DNA of 64,000 nucleotides from Ectobius pallidus. Lineage: Eukaryota; Arthropoda; Insecta; Blattodea; Ectobiidae. Positions 47,617 to 62,104 of this stretch are shown here, in pieces. The notes beneath the pieces are model-generated. The model was not told where the DNA came from, searched no databases, and worked only from the letters and a program-made list of their open reading frames with translations. Each line of letters opens with the position of its first letter. The stretch's first letter is position 1. A program made the position numbers and the translations under genes. The stretch covers positions 17,404,606 through 17,468,605 of the forward strand of contig CAXKWD010000003.1 of NCBI GenBank assembly GCA_964059195.1, read 5' to 3'.

Positions 47617-48135
47617 GGCTTGTTCGCAAAGCAGTCAGAAACCAGGAACAAATCGTTCGCGCATGCGCTCTTTCTCCACACGCGTTCGCAAACCGAGAAT
47701 CCGTGATTCTGATTTCAATCTTCTGTTCGCAAAGCTCTCACGGACAGTTTCTGTACTATAAGAAAAATTTGCAGGCTCTACCATGAATTGTTATCAGAGA
47801 CATGCGCAGTAACCTATTTTCACGCGCCTGACTCCTCCCTCCAAATCCTTGCTCCAGATTTATAAACATAGGCTTCTTAAGTTATATATATGAATAATGG
47901 AAGATAATTAAAAGTTTCCCAAGATATAGTTTATATTGCCGATGTATATTGCATGTATAACATGTTAAAGGGAAATATATATTTTATTTGCATATCATAT
48001 CGATTAAACGCAGAAACTATCGATTCCAAATTCTTCTAACCGTTCGCCAAGTGCAAATCACGGGTAAGTTACAGACTGGACATGCGCAGTACAACCAATT
48101 CTCAAGCAGTCACGGATTTGCTTTGCGAACAAACC
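47617..48135. mobile_element. MITE with GGTTTGTTCGCAAAGCA ends
   Basis: The left end GGCTTGTTCGCAAAGCA and right end TGCTTTGCGAACAAACC are inverted repeats with one mismatch, and both are followed inward by GCGCATGCGC / GACATGCGCAGT motifs. The 519-bp interior has no recognisable protein. A clean target duplication was not found. Confidence 0.7.
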
Positions 48136-48207
48136 TAATATAAATTCAACAGCGTAATGTAACCTATTGCGACTCCTGTAGGATCATATCCTCAGAATTT
48201 AGGACAG

Positions 48208-48350
48208 TTGTATTTATACTTTTGTGCTTAATGAGTTTCTATGGGTCGAAATATAACAAATTTGCAATGAAAAAAAAAAGTAGGGTGGAGAACTTTTTGA
48301 GAATTTAGACAGCTATACATTTTATTCTGTGGATTAATGTGTGTTACTAA
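48208..48350 (+). repeat. Interspersed repeat, partner of 43740-43880
   Basis: TAATGAGTTTCTATGGGTCG and TTCTGTGGATTAATGTGTG mirror the segment at 43.7 kb in reverse orientation. Confidence 0.55.
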
Positions 48351-48359
48351 TGACAAAAC

Positions 48360-50170
48360 AAGACGGATATTCAAGAGATCAAATTTTGATATTTTGTGGG
48401 GGTTGTAGGGGGTTTAAGGATGATAACGTATACCTCGGGTCTACCCAGGTATATTTAAGTTTTACAGTTTTTTTAATTAATTTAATTCAACCATCAATAG
48501 GCTACATAGCAGACAGAGATCCAAAAGAAATGATCATGCAGTGCAGAATGTATAAAATATGATACCACCGGCCACCATTACTTGACTCGTTCATGGAGCG
48601 AGAAAGAAAATCTGAAACTCGAGTTATCATATTTGATAAGTTAACACACATGTATAAGCTTTCCTTAGCCATGTTTATCTTTACAGATGCTTAAAATATC
48701 AGTATTAAGCAAATTACATCCATGAAATATCGAGCGAAATCTGTTGGATTTCACGAAATGTGATATTAGCGCGAAATGCGACCCCTACAGGACGAATATT
48801 GAGAAGTGTATATGAAAATAAGATATAAATCGTAATTGTTCGCGTTTGCCATTTCTTTGTTTCTTCTTCTGGTAGCATGTTCTTCTTTTCAGATTGCATA
48901 TTTCACGTAATGCTGTTGACACTTCTGTTTACAAATGACACTTCTGTTTGCAAATGACTACCTTAAGAACTTCCCTCATTAGAGGCTGCCACATGGACAA
49001 AGTGATACAAACTTAGATTAGAATTAAAATCGAAATATCGCATATCTGTATAATACGTTGTATTGATAAAATTACAATAAAGTTAAAATAAAATAAAATC
49101 TTAGCAGATTACGTCCTGGCATAGAAGTCTAGGATCTAATGAAACAGATTAATTTATTTTATTTTTTATATACGATGATCAAAAAATTAAACAAATAAAA
49201 CTCTCTACTTAAGGCATACTGTAATTAATTATGCTTAATCTTTCAACATGGAAACTAAAATGTATTTCCATTCCCAGATAGTGTTTTATAATTCTGGTGG
49301 TGTGTCTGGCTACTAATAAGGAGTAACTTTTTCAGTCTCAAATATATTAGGCCCAGTCTATAAAATAACGTACTTCGCGAAATACCCACCAAAATTGAAG
49401 TTAACATCGAAGTGGAAGGAATTGAACAACGAAACTAGCCGTTTTATTTCACACACACAGATCATATTATATATATGTGTGTGTGTTTTATTTCACACAG
49501 ATCATATAATATTATAATATATATAAATTTCGCTCTTATTGTTACAAAAAAATACGGTCTCCAGTTATTAGTCCGTCTTTCATAATTTTATAGTTATTTT
49601 ATATAACGAATGCTGTCTGTGTGCCAGTAATTCAACGACCTTGTACGCTGGAATGTAATTAATAATAAGGAAAGACTGGAAGAAAAATATGCGAGTGCAG
49701 AATTTTGATTATATAACACGAATAATCACGCGATGTCTGGAGAGGCAGATTAAAGAAACGCTAGCACAATGGAGACGTCAGTTCTGTCATTCTTTTGTTC
49801 TCCGTGCGAAATAACGTGCAGGAATACTCGAACTGGTTATGAACAGCAAATACTATTTTCAGCCTTTCCTTTTCTCCGTTTCTCTTTAGCTCTCCAGAGA
49901 ATGAATGTCTGAACTCGTAAGCCATCGTACTTTATGTATTGCTCTTAATATTAAATTTTTTCTCATTTAGAAGGAACATATGGAACTTATATTGCTGTGA
50001 GAGGTTTTATAACCCATGAGAAAATTAACCGCAGCTCTGGGTTACTTCGGGTTATTGCAAAGGTCAGTGGTATCAGGAGGTATAAGCCAGGAATATGTCT
50101 TGTTAATGGTCGATGAACCCAAGACTTCCCTAGACAGCCATAGCGAATTTGTGTGGAATCGTCTGTTCAA
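48360..50170. other. Stretch without recognised gene
   Basis: AT-rich, with a duplicated TTTTATTTCACACACACAG / TTTTATTTCACACAG pair and TG/TA runs near 49440-49520. No gene is seen. Confidence 0.5.
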
Positions 50171-50177
50171 GCTGAAC

Positions 50178-52278
<2,101 letters not shown>

Positions 52279-52711
52279 AGAGATAAGTGTGGTGTTACTT
52301 TTCTCGAAGTATGTTAGAAGAAACTCATAAATCAGCAAACAGATCCTTTGTGTTTAGCGTTTTGTATGTTCCAGTAACTCTCTCAAGAGTGACCTTTTAG
52401 TTACGCGTTCAAGTATCGTTAAAATATTCTAACTCTTAATTATGAATAGCTCTTTTCGAAGGTAATTTATCTCAGATTGCGATTGAGTGCTGAAATTGAT
52501 TTTCGGACTGGATGAGTGGGTTATTATTTTAGCCTATATTTTAAGAGAAGTAAAGAGCAGCAAAGCTTGCTTTCCTATACAATATAATAATTATTATCTT
52601 TGCCACCCGGCAGGAAGCCCAGTAAGCCATTAGATTAATTTATTACACCAAACAGCCAGTCAACATGTAAAAAAAAAAAAATCATTACTGTCTGATATTT
52701 GTTATTTTAGA

Positions 52712-52925
52712 CCGCCCCCCTCCCCCATGGCCGAGTGGTTAGACCGCTCGCCTTCCACCGGTGTGACCTGGGATCGAATCTCGGCGGATCCAGGTGGAAT
52801 TTGTGGTGGAGATAATGGGGCCGGGCAGGTTTTCATGGGGTGCTCCTGTTTCCCCTGCCATATATAATTCCGCCGTTGCTCCATTCATCATAGTATGACC
52901 ATTTGATTGCAATAGAGAATTATTA
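52712..52925 (+). repeat. tRNA-derived SINE (GGCCGAGTGG family), plus copy
   Basis: CATGGCCGAGTGGTTAGACC is a perfect A-box region, and GGGATCGAATCTCGG serves as B box. The body ends with CATAGTATGACCATTTGATT and GCAATAGAGAATTATTA. It matches 2640-2846 in reverse. Confidence 0.75.
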
Positions 52926-52959
52926 TATTTGTTATTTAATCGGATAGCCTACACTAGAT

Positions 52960-53250
52960 CAGTGATAGGCAAAGTACGGCCCGCGGGCCAGAGGCGGCCA
53001 TCAGACAGGATTAATGCTGCCCGCGACAGAAAAGGAGGATAAAAATATATTTCTTACTCTATTGTTTTTCCTTCTATTGCACGACTCCATTGTGAATTTT
53101 GACAGAACTTGAAGACTTTTAGCATTGAACAATCCTTGGATATATTAATTTTTCTATTTACTGTGGACTGCAAACAGTAAAACCGGGCATTCAGCACAAA
53201 TTAGTTGAGTCGCAAAGTAACACTTAGTTGTTTCTTAACGTCTTGCCAAA
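52960..53250. mobile_element. hAT-like relic (CAGTGATAGGCAA family), copy 2
   Basis: CAGTGATAGGCAAAGTACGG, then CCCGCGGGCC, starts a segment aligning with 21278-21565. Both copies share the GACAGAACTT and CAGCACAAATTAGT blocks. Confidence 0.6.
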
Positions 53251-53324
53251 ATCCACTTTACAGATTTTTATTTCAGGAGTTTCTCCTTAACGTGAATAAT
53301 TAAACTTTTAGATCTACAGTGTGT

Positions 53325-53984
53325 CCCACGCAAGAGTTGGCCAATGACGCGGGTTCCTGCGGCGCGGCAGGCACAGCTCCAACTCCCGAGCGATCGGGTG
53401 AAATATCTACGCTAATAATGTCGCGGTCGGTGTAATGATTCAGGTTCTCCCATTTACAGTTAAAATTACATTGTCTTTGTCTTTAAGTTCTTCTAACAGT
53501 ATGTGAATATTATTTATGGGGAAACTTGAAAAATAAAGTGTATAGGTCAACTTCCCGTACATTACAAAGGTAACGGGTGAAATATCTACGCTAATAAAGC
53601 CCGCTGATGGTAATGTTTCAGGTTCTCACAAAGAAAACCACATGTGATTTATCTGGCAAAGACAATAGACAATATCACATAGGCCTATCACAAGAGAAAT
53701 GAACTCTGTCTCGGAAGCTGAACTTATGCGTGTGAAAGAAAATTTCCTAAAAAGGTGTCAGTATTGTGTGGATGCAAGAGGAGAACATTTCCAACACCTC
53801 TTGCGATGAGGTACGTGGTTATTTTCATTGTAATTCCAACTGTAAATGTGAGAACCTGAATCATAACGCCATTAGCGGCTTTATTAGCGTAGATATTTCA
53901 CCCGCTCGCTCGGGAGTTAGAGCTGTAGTCGGCGCGACGCAGAAACCCACATGATTGGCCAACTCTTGCGTGGGTCACATTGTA
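53325..53984 (+). mobile_element. Tc1/mariner-type element with transposase C-terminus
   Basis: Inverted ends TACAGTGTGTCCCACGCAAG and its near complement (ending TGTA at 53984) enclose 660 bp. Homology extends inward for over 100 bp (GGGTGAAATATCTACGCTAA). A plus-strand frame at about 53712-53800 reads VKENFLKRCQYCVDARGEHF, then QHLL and a stop, the usual Tc1/mariner C-terminus. Catalytic regions are deleted. Terminal TA fits this superfamily. Confidence 0.7.
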
Positions 53985-54141
53985 TTTTATATGACTTGTG
54001 GTACTCCAGTTCACAAAAAGACTGCAAATAATGCCGGAAATGTTTGAAAATTTTTTTGGGTACAAGTTTGAGGCGAGGGTATGTAGCCTATGTGAATAAT
54101 TTACAAGTGTGTGAATCTCGTTTTAATCTGAGTTGCATAGG

Positions 54142-54453
54142 TTAATTTGATAAGGGGGAGCCTAGGCCGCTTAAGGAAGGGAATGAGGCTGAGGTTGGGA
54201 CGGAAGCAAAAGTGTGTTGTGGCGGTAACCTGGTTTCTAATAGGCAAAGCTCGCCTTGGCTGCTGCAACGCAATTTACTAATGCGACAGTAATGAAGCGA
54301 TAATGACACCTTCTCCCTCTTCTGGACCGCTTCCAGCCTCTCAGATATCCCTTTTACATCATTATCTCCAGCCATTGTATTGAAGTTCTGATTGCCTCGT
54401 TCCTCTTGAGATTCAGAAATCTGTACAATTATGCAATATATACTCTTATCCAC
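54142..54453 (-). other. Unassigned 103-codon open frame
   Basis: The frame includes ISERLEAVQKREKVSLSLHY and a Pro/Ser-rich C-terminus. I recognise no domain. The stretch 53985-54700 shows no repeat I can name. It may be part of an unrecognised retroelement or simply chance. Confidence 0.2.
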
Positions 54454-54716
54454 TTTACGGGATTTTACTTGAGCATTTTGTAAATCTACATTTCTTCCTG
54501 CAACACTACAAACTGCCAGTGGTAAAGAGTTTCATTTCATAGTTTTTACAACCCATCAACAAAGGGTAAATGTATATAGACTGATAGTCATTTCATTGCA
54601 CTTCGTAAACAATTGGACAGAATTTATTTGTGCCACATTTGAATAAATTTAGGTATTACGGGGCGAGAATAACGACAGATTTTGCTCAATTGTCAGTCTA
54701 AGTTTCTTTAAATAGT

Positions 54717-54858
54717 CTAAATCTTATTAGATAAATGGGAAGGATTTAGGTTGTCAATGCACTTGCATCCATAAAGAGAGTTATTCCTTGCTGTGCAGTT
54801 TCCAATTTGCTCTATGGTACAGTGTACCTTTACGGTTTTATAAAGGTATTTTCCGCTA

Positions 54859-54907
<49 letters not shown>

Positions 54908-55136
54908 TACTACTACTGCTTTCATAAGAAACGTATCTCCATTTAGGGATAGGGCATAAGTCATGGCAATTATATTTCTTTTTAAAACTTGGGACATTTT
55001 GAAATACAGAAATGAGAGGGCGAGGTATGGAAAGAGCTCTTTTTTTTAAAAACTGTACGTGTCTATCATTTATAAAGTACATTTTTTTTGTAATTACTGT
55101 GGGACTATTTGACTCAACGCTTTCAAAACTACACAA
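54717..55136 (-). other. Unassigned 139-codon open frame spanning an (AAT)n tract
   Basis: This is the longest uninterrupted frame in the window. It holds a run of 15 Asn from the ATT/AAT microsatellite at 54860-54917, flanked by Ser. The N-terminal half (ALSIPRPLISVFQNVPSFKK) and Cys-containing C-terminal part match nothing I know. No promoter or splice context was established, so it may be chance extension by the microsatellite. Confidence 0.2.
54860..54917. repeat. (ATT)n microsatellite
   Basis: About 16 ATT units grade into ACT units. Confidence 0.9.
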
Positions 55137-55139
55137 ATA

Positions 55140-56295
55140 ACTATAAGCAGTGTCTTCTTTAATTCAGAAAAAAGTATAATAAATCTTTATTTCAGGTTAT
55201 ATAAGCTTCTCCTGACAAATTTAATCTGCCGGACATGTTTAGTTACGAAAAAGAAGCTCTTCGTCAATGCAGAGTGAAGGAAACATCCTAATGTATTGCG
55301 GGGTATTTGGAAGCATGAAAGCACACATACTCCTCTCCATGATCCCTTAAAATTTGGTACGGATGTGCATTATTTTCCAAACCTTCCATCAGCTCCTTGT
55401 GGTATTCTCTGGCATGGACTCAAGAATGCTGATCACCTCTTGTCATCCATTCTGCACGGAGGAAGACTCACAACTAAATTACCATCGCATTTATTCGTAT
55501 AACCGTATATCACAATACTACTAAATGATGTGTCCATATGGTACAGATTCCACACTCTCCCGAGACATTCATCATCTCGTGGTACCATCGCCTTACTTTG
55601 AGGCATGACTTATGCTCCATCTCTCGTATAAATTATTGCACATCATCCGTTCTCCGTTTTGTAAGTGTGATTTAATCCCTTAATTTCCTTTTTATCTTTA
55701 CGAGCTGTAAATTTGAAGTATTTCCAAGAGGATTGTTTTTATAGCATATCCTAGTGTGATGTAGAATAGAAATATGGAAATGGGATGTGATGGGGTACTT
55801 GTAAACGGTTGGAAAGGTTTTTCAGGTGCTGTTATTGATTCGCGTGCCGTTGGGAAAATCTAATAAAACTTAAGCTTGGGTCGCGTGATGAACTGTATGT
55901 TCATAAAAATAGCATCTCTATTTCTATTAAAGTAAGTGAAATTTATAGAAGGCAAAGAAGTGGAAGAGACATTGTGTTTATTGGTGTAATATAGATGTCC
56001 ATCTGAGCAGAGCGAGCGAGGGAGAAGAAGATGAGATGTTGGTCCAGCCATGTTGGCAGAGAGCCAGGTCTGGCAGATCAATGCTACAGTTCCACCCCCT
56101 CCAGCATCCCTTCGCTGACGCAGGATTACGTTCCGGAAGTGGGCAAAATCGCGAGCTTACAACTCGTGTAAATACTTGAACACTCCCGTGAAATTGCACA
56201 TTATTTTCATGTTCTCACGTAATGAAATTTTGTACACGCTACGCCTTTACTTCCAGGAATGTAAATCTGAAACATAATAATTGACGATTCAGAAT
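55140..56295. other. Stretch without recognised gene
   Basis: Nothing identifiable beyond short frames at 55296 and 55860. Confidence 0.5.
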
Positions 56296-56299
56296 ATGA

Positions 56300-56530
56300 G
56301 AAAGAAGGAAGAAGATAAAAGTCAACCTCATTCGTAACTCCCTTACAAGGGAACACTATGTTAAAACAGTAAAATATAGACATTATTGTTTTCATATCTA
56401 CAACCTTATAGCCACGTACATATAATTGCATTAATGAAATTCACTGTATAACTTTACATCACATAAAACTTGTTACATTATACTATACATCGGTTTCGTA
56501 TACATTCAGTAGTAAAAATTATGTATTAAA
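56300..56530 (+). repeat. Direct segmental duplication, unit 1
   Basis: AAGATAAAAGTCAACCTCAT through TCAGTAGTAAAAATTATGTA reappears at 56786-57170. Shared blocks include TTATTGTTTTCATATCTA and AACATAAAACTTGTTACATT-like sequences. Confidence 0.6.
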
Positions 56531-56785
56531 GGGAGACGCTGGGATTTACACTGACATATTTGCCATTCCATGTCTCCTACATTTTGGGACATATTTTACT
56601 GAAATTTGAAACATATTTAGGGAGATTTTCTCTGCTGTTGGTATTCTTTTTTTTTTTTTTTAATTAATGGTTTATCAATGAAGTAGTGAAATTTTGAAAT
56701 TTTTTCGCATTCCTATCTTTCGGTACAAAAAATTTCAATTCTCTTCACAGAAAAATGATCTACACTAATAGGAACACATTTAAGA

Positions 56786-57170
56786 AGATAAAAGTCAGTC
56801 CCCTTTGTAACCATTCGTGACTCACTTACAAGGGAACTCTTATGTTAAAACAGTAAATTGTATATATTATTGTTTTCATATCTAGAACCTTATAGCCAAC
56901 CTTAATGGGTTTACTACTGATTATTTTAATTTTCGTGTAATATTATTGAATCATTAATGATCTAACTGAAAGCTTATAGTTTTTGTGTAAGTGTATATTT
57001 TCTTGAATGATATTCTTTGTCTGCAAGGCAATCTGCGTTGTGCAGAAAGATTGTATAAATTAAATTAAAATTCACCAGTATAACTTTACATAACATAAAA
57101 CTTGTTACATTACACTATAGCCTAGGTAGGTTTCGTATACAGTCAGTAGTAAAAATTATGTGTTAGTATA
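56786..57170 (+). repeat. Direct segmental duplication, unit 2
   Basis: It aligns with 56300-56530 but carries about 150 extra bases at about 56905-57065 (absent from unit 1), either an insertion here or a deletion in unit 1. Confidence 0.6.
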
Positions 57171-57655
57171 CGTCAAGAATTTAAGAACTAAATTTGCTTA
57201 TGCATCGTTAACATAAAAGTACTGTGATAAAAGTATAAAATTCGTTGATCCCTCGTTATATTAATTTGTAGGGTATACGTTATGCCATCATCAGCCCTTA
57301 GGATGCACTTATCACTGCTGAGAATGTACATTCGATACAGTGATCGTGTAAAGTGCTGTTACCAAGGAAGCTTATCTACTTCTATTGGTTTTATCAATAC
57401 GCCATGAAATATTGATGTTCGTATGTTTATGTTGTTATCATGTATCGTGACCAGTTTGCATGTTAAATGATGTTGAATTTTAATGATTGTGATATTAAGT
57501 GAAAAATAGCGGAGTCAACGACTGCACTCCTATAATTTTTCCGGGTATGTTCATACTAAATTTCAGCCCTATCGGGTTACTAGTTTTTGCGACAAATCGG
57601 AACAGAGTTGAACCATTAGAAGATAATAATTACTATATTATTAAAGTTCCTTTCG

Positions 57656-57733
57656 CCTGTCTGAACTGTTTAGACTACTTGCAAAACCTTGCACTGCGTG
57701 ATTGTCTAATCAGTGCAGAAAGGCGAAAGGGAA
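57656..57733. repeat. Hairpin element, unit 1
   Basis: TTCCTTTCGCCTGTCTGAAC is complementary to the right end AAAGGCGAAAGGGAA, with TAGACTA / TGTCTAA inside. It forms a foldback of about 78 bp. Confidence 0.6.
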
Positions 57734-57760
57734 TTGTATATCTTACAATTTTATTTTAAA

Positions 57761-57850
57761 AGTTCATTTCGCCTGCCAGCTCTGATTAGACTACCTGCAA
57801 AACCTTGTTATGCGTGGTAGTCTAATCAGCGCAGAAAGGCGGAATGGAAT
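57761..57850. repeat. Hairpin element, unit 2
   Basis: A diverged direct copy of the neighbouring foldback (TTTCGCCTGCCAGCTCTGAT ... GCAGAAAGGCGGAA). Its right half resembles the tandem units at 8525. Confidence 0.55.
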
Positions 57851-58016
57851 TGTAGCCTATATCTTAAGCTGCGTCATATGTTGTCAGAATAACAGATTTG
57901 CATTTGTTAAATTTGTTATAATATTTTACCATAAAATAGGCACTAAATTGGGCATTATTCCGTTACCGGTCAACCGATTTTATCCACTATCAATAGACGT
58001 CTTTCCATGGAAATTA

Positions 58017-58290
58017 TCTCTCTATATATAAAAGGCTTTGTCCTGACTGACTGACTTAATGATAGAGAATCAATGTAGAGCCTAAACTATAATAGGTAGA
58101 GACTTGGAATTTTGACTGTACCTTCGTTTCATAATGTAAGTGCTCACTAAGAAAGAATTTTGAATAATTTTGATTTTAAATGTTAAAAATGAAATGATTT
58201 TGAGAATACTTAATCCCATTTTACACATAATTTTCAAATCCAAATCACAGTTCGCATGACAACAGTGTATTGTTGGCATTGGTATCGGGT
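58017..58290 (+). mobile_element. Helitron-like 5' fragment
   Basis: It starts TC after host A, then TATATATAAAAGGCTTTGTC and CTGACTGACTGAC, the terminus opposite the CTAG ends at 25958 and 50178. The matching block GTACCTTCGTTTCATAATGT confirms the family. The 3' end is not visible. Confidence 0.5.
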
Positions 58291-59579
58291 AGATTTGGAA
58301 ATAAATGAAATGAGAGTTTGACAAATTAGAGATGCTATTGATATAATTCATTGCTGTAATTAACACCCTGTGGGATATTAAAAGTTTTACTCAGGAAAAC
58401 GGACCCTAGACACGACTGTCACTTTTCTTACACTCAATGCACAATTAAAGTGCTACGGAGCAAGATTTGAATTAATATTACACTTACTAACATTGAGAAT
58501 TAAAATTAGCGCCTGCTACGTAGAGGTATGCTACACGCAATACATGAGTGTCAGAGAAGTGGCCGTGCGACTTTGAAGACGGCGTTGGTTTGTTGGCGCG
58601 TGGATTGAATAAAACCCGCGATGGATTTCTTATCGATTTGAGAAGTGTTGATCAGAATCTCCTAATAAAAGTTGCTGTATACACCCTGTATACTCTTGTA
58701 CAGGAAGATTCAGAGAGATTATTTTATTATCCCAGGCAACGTTGTTCCCTTAAACAGAATACATTAGAGTACATTGTATATTTTAATCTGACGTGTTCTA
58801 TATCCTTGAGTCTCGCTCAACACAGGATCTACAGGTCCGATATATTGAAGGGCCTAGTTCCACAAGGGCGTAATGCACAAGGACATAGTTTCGAGAAATT
58901 TTGATATTTTTAAACAGTGTTACCACTCACAAGTAGGTGGTTTAAATTGCAAATTTACAAGGTACAGTTATTGGGATTTTTTACAATTTTTTATGTAAAT
59001 ATGTTAAACAAAAACTGAAGTACTTTTACAGTAGCAAAATCTTTTTACTTTGTATCATATTATTTGTTTTTACTTTATTTTAGTAAAAATTTGTTTTATA
59101 CACTGACTATTGCATGTTTGCCAATGAATACCAGTGTAGTCATTAATATAATAGATGATAAGCAAAAGAGTCTATTTTGATTGAAGTTACACTTCAGAAA
59201 TGCAAGTTCAGTTTTTATAAACGTTTGCTTGGACGGTAGCACTGCTGAAAATAAAAGCAGTTGGTAAACACACCTCAATAACAGATAGGAAGTGTGCCTT
59301 ACGCCTGTATGGAATTGTCATGAAGTAGAATGAATTTGCAGTCTCACAGGTCTTTTCTTATAACTGAGCAGAGGTTTAAGGCAAAAGTACAAATAGTTCA
59401 CTGAGTAGCCTATTTAAGAGATATGAGGAGAAAGCATAAATGTTAAAAACTCAAAATTAAATATTTGTGCCTTACGCCCTTATGGAACTAGGCCCTTCAA
59501 TTAATTTCTTTCAATGTAAAGAATTGGACATATCAACAACTTTGGAAATTTTACTGAATCAAAGTCATTTAATTTAATT

Positions 59580-59995
59580 TAATTGAAGTTTCATGAAAAT
59601 CCGATAAAGCGTACTTGAGTTACCGTGTCTTTAAAATAGACCCTAAATTTGGTTTTACTCCGGTACCGGTCAACCGATTAGGTCCAAATTCAATAGGTTA
59701 CTTCTCATAGACGTCATAACTGGGTATACCAAATTTCATGAAAATCCGACAAAGCGTATTTGAATTATGGCACCTTTATAATATAATACTATTAAAATAG
59801 GCACTAAATTGGGAATTACTCCGGTACCGGTCAACCGATTTGGTTCAATATCAATAGGGTTCTTCCCATGAACATTATAAATGGGTATTCCAAGTTTCAT
59901 TAAAATCCGATTAAGTTTATTTGAGTTATCGCGCGTACAGACACACGGACGGACGGACAGACATTTTCCCGTTTCCACACAATCTCATACTGGCA
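59580..59995 (+). repeat. Two tandem units of the CCGGTACCGGTCAACCGATT repeat
   Basis: Unit 1 starts near 59580 and unit 2 near 59740. Each carries CATGAAAATCCGA or a variant, ACTCCGGTACCGGTCAACCG and an inner CAATAGG. The end GGACGGACGGACAGACATTT is the reverse of that at 42420. No coding frame is present. Confidence 0.65.
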
Positions 59996-60484
59996 CTTAA
60001 TAAAGGTCATTAATGGCGGTACAGTTAATAAACAAGGGACTTCCTTGATTGATGCATCCCAGGATATTCGAGTTCTGTTCTGTCGAGAGAATCGAAGGTT
60101 CATTAAAGGTCTTCAAAGGAAAGGTCACACGTCCTTTGACACAGGAGCCCGTCAAAAGGTTAATCAAGTCAGTGCATACACAGTTTATAAACACACACTC
60201 CCACAGCCAAACATGCTGTGTTATTCTGAACTGGATAGCGCATACAAAGGCAACAGGAATTACGTCCCCAGGAAATCGTATATGGATGAACACTGATCTA
60301 CACATTCTTATAGTATTCTACACAGAGAAACTCAAAGTCAGTAGTCCGGAAGTCTCATTCTGAATAAAACAACGATGTATTTATTGGTAATGCTAATACT
60401 ATTTTTAAAATATTTCATCTGATCTAATTCATTTTAATTTTAAAACGCCTGTGTAAGAATATTACTCTTCTCTGTACTGTCAAA

Positions 60485-60690
60485 ATAAGGGGGTCGAGTT
60501 GTAGGGTGCACTGCGCTACAAACCAAAATATCGCGTGTTCAATCCCCGATGAGGTAGTTGGGATTTTTCAGCTGGTTTAATCCTCCTGGTGACCACTCAG
60601 CCTCTAACAGAAATGAGAATTAGGAACAGTCGTGGGGGATGAAGGTAGTCGGTCTTAAGTCCGATCAGTAGGGCCCGGATTATATTAGAT
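60485..60690 (+). repeat. Probable tRNA-derived SINE, diverged
   Basis: GTGTTCAATCCCCGATGAGG resembles a B box, followed by GGGATTTTTCAGCTGG, a body motif similar to that after the tRNA-like head at 11243. The A box is poor. Confidence 0.45.
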
Positions 60691-60699
60691 AGTTTTGTT

Positions 60700-62100
60700 T
60701 CAGTTTTTATTAGTATAAGGTAGTTTCGTTTTAGTTTTTTACCATTTACATATTTTCTTAATTTAATAAGTACAATAAACATTGAAACAAATATATGTAT
60801 GAATTTTATTTTTAAATGTTCAAATCATTAAATAAACATTTTCAACGAGTTTAATTCTTTTTATTGCCCAGATCAATTATAAAATGCAATGCTATATTTT
60901 CTCTTACAGATGTCCTGGCAAGAATGAACAAGCTGCCAAATGTAGGCAGATAATTAAAAAGCGATTTCAGTAGAACAATCATTAGATTAATTACACGTTA
61001 TTAGCTTGTTAATTATTTTATCTTGTTTTAATTACAACACAGATTTAGCCGTTTTTAGTTCTTAGAAGATTGGACGATGTGATTGCCATGAAATGAAATG
61101 GATAATTGTGTTAAAATATCACAGTTAGCTAGCAAGGAACGAAGTAGTTTAAAACCTAGATTAGATTAGATTAATGAGGGATAGAACAAGCCTTTTGACT
61201 TCTCAACTCTGCGACCTTTATTAGATCTATTGTGAATACCCTACTCTAGCAGTCACACTTGACTTTAATGCTTTTAGTACAGCCTATAATTGTTCTGGGT
61301 GATGTTGAGGCAATCTGTCCTGTAGTCGAAAAAGCAAATTCCAGATGCCTTATTATTTTTTGGGCAATTCAAACCTAAGAATCCTGGTCCTGCTGATCAC
61401 ATTACCGCCTTCATGAGCCGAATGCCTAAAAATCTGTTAGCCTCAACCTTAGGGAGCCCTAAGGGCCTCCACGGTCTGTATAGGGATCAGTTTATACTTT
61501 TTTGCAGATACCAGTATTTAGGGCCTGAAAGATATGTTAGGAATGTATTTTATTTAAATTACTACTAGATTCCACTCTTCTTTTTATTTCCTCGTAATGG
61601 TTATTCAACCTAGATTCCAGAACGTAATATTATATACGAGCGGCGCCGATAGAACTGTCAAGTTAACATTCGCAAACAAACGTCACCGTGGAAGGTAAAC
61701 AGAGTTGTCGTTGTTTTAAATTATATAATAATGCAAACAAGGATCCTCTGGTTGGAATACGAACTTGCAGACTCGCTTGGCAAATTACTTTAATGATACC
61801 TGCAGTAGCAAAAGAGAGCAGCGCAACTCCTTTGCGTGAACGCTTAGAATTTTATTTATATCGCGAATCAATATCGATGGAAATATAAGGTATTTCTGCC
61901 TCCTCTGCAATATTGTAAATGTGTTCACAGAAGCCTCTTGAAATGGAAAAGGCCATGCTAATCTAAGAAAAACCTTGTAGAACACAATGAATAGCTCTGA
62001 ATAAACATTGAATATTGATGAGGGGGCGTATCAATAAATATAATTTGGTATTGTAGTGAGATATTTAAGAAAATTGACAATTGAAATAGAATTAACGATT
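60700..62100. other. Stretch without recognised gene
   Basis: AT-rich DNA with a 66-codon frame at 61688 that has no recognisable domain. Confidence 0.5.
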
Positions 62101-62104
62101 TTAT

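Noticed and set aside
47241..47786. Frames near 47.3-47.8 kb as exons of a hidden gene
   Set aside because: There is no recognisable domain, and part of the stretch belongs to a MITE with GTTCGCAAAGCA ends.
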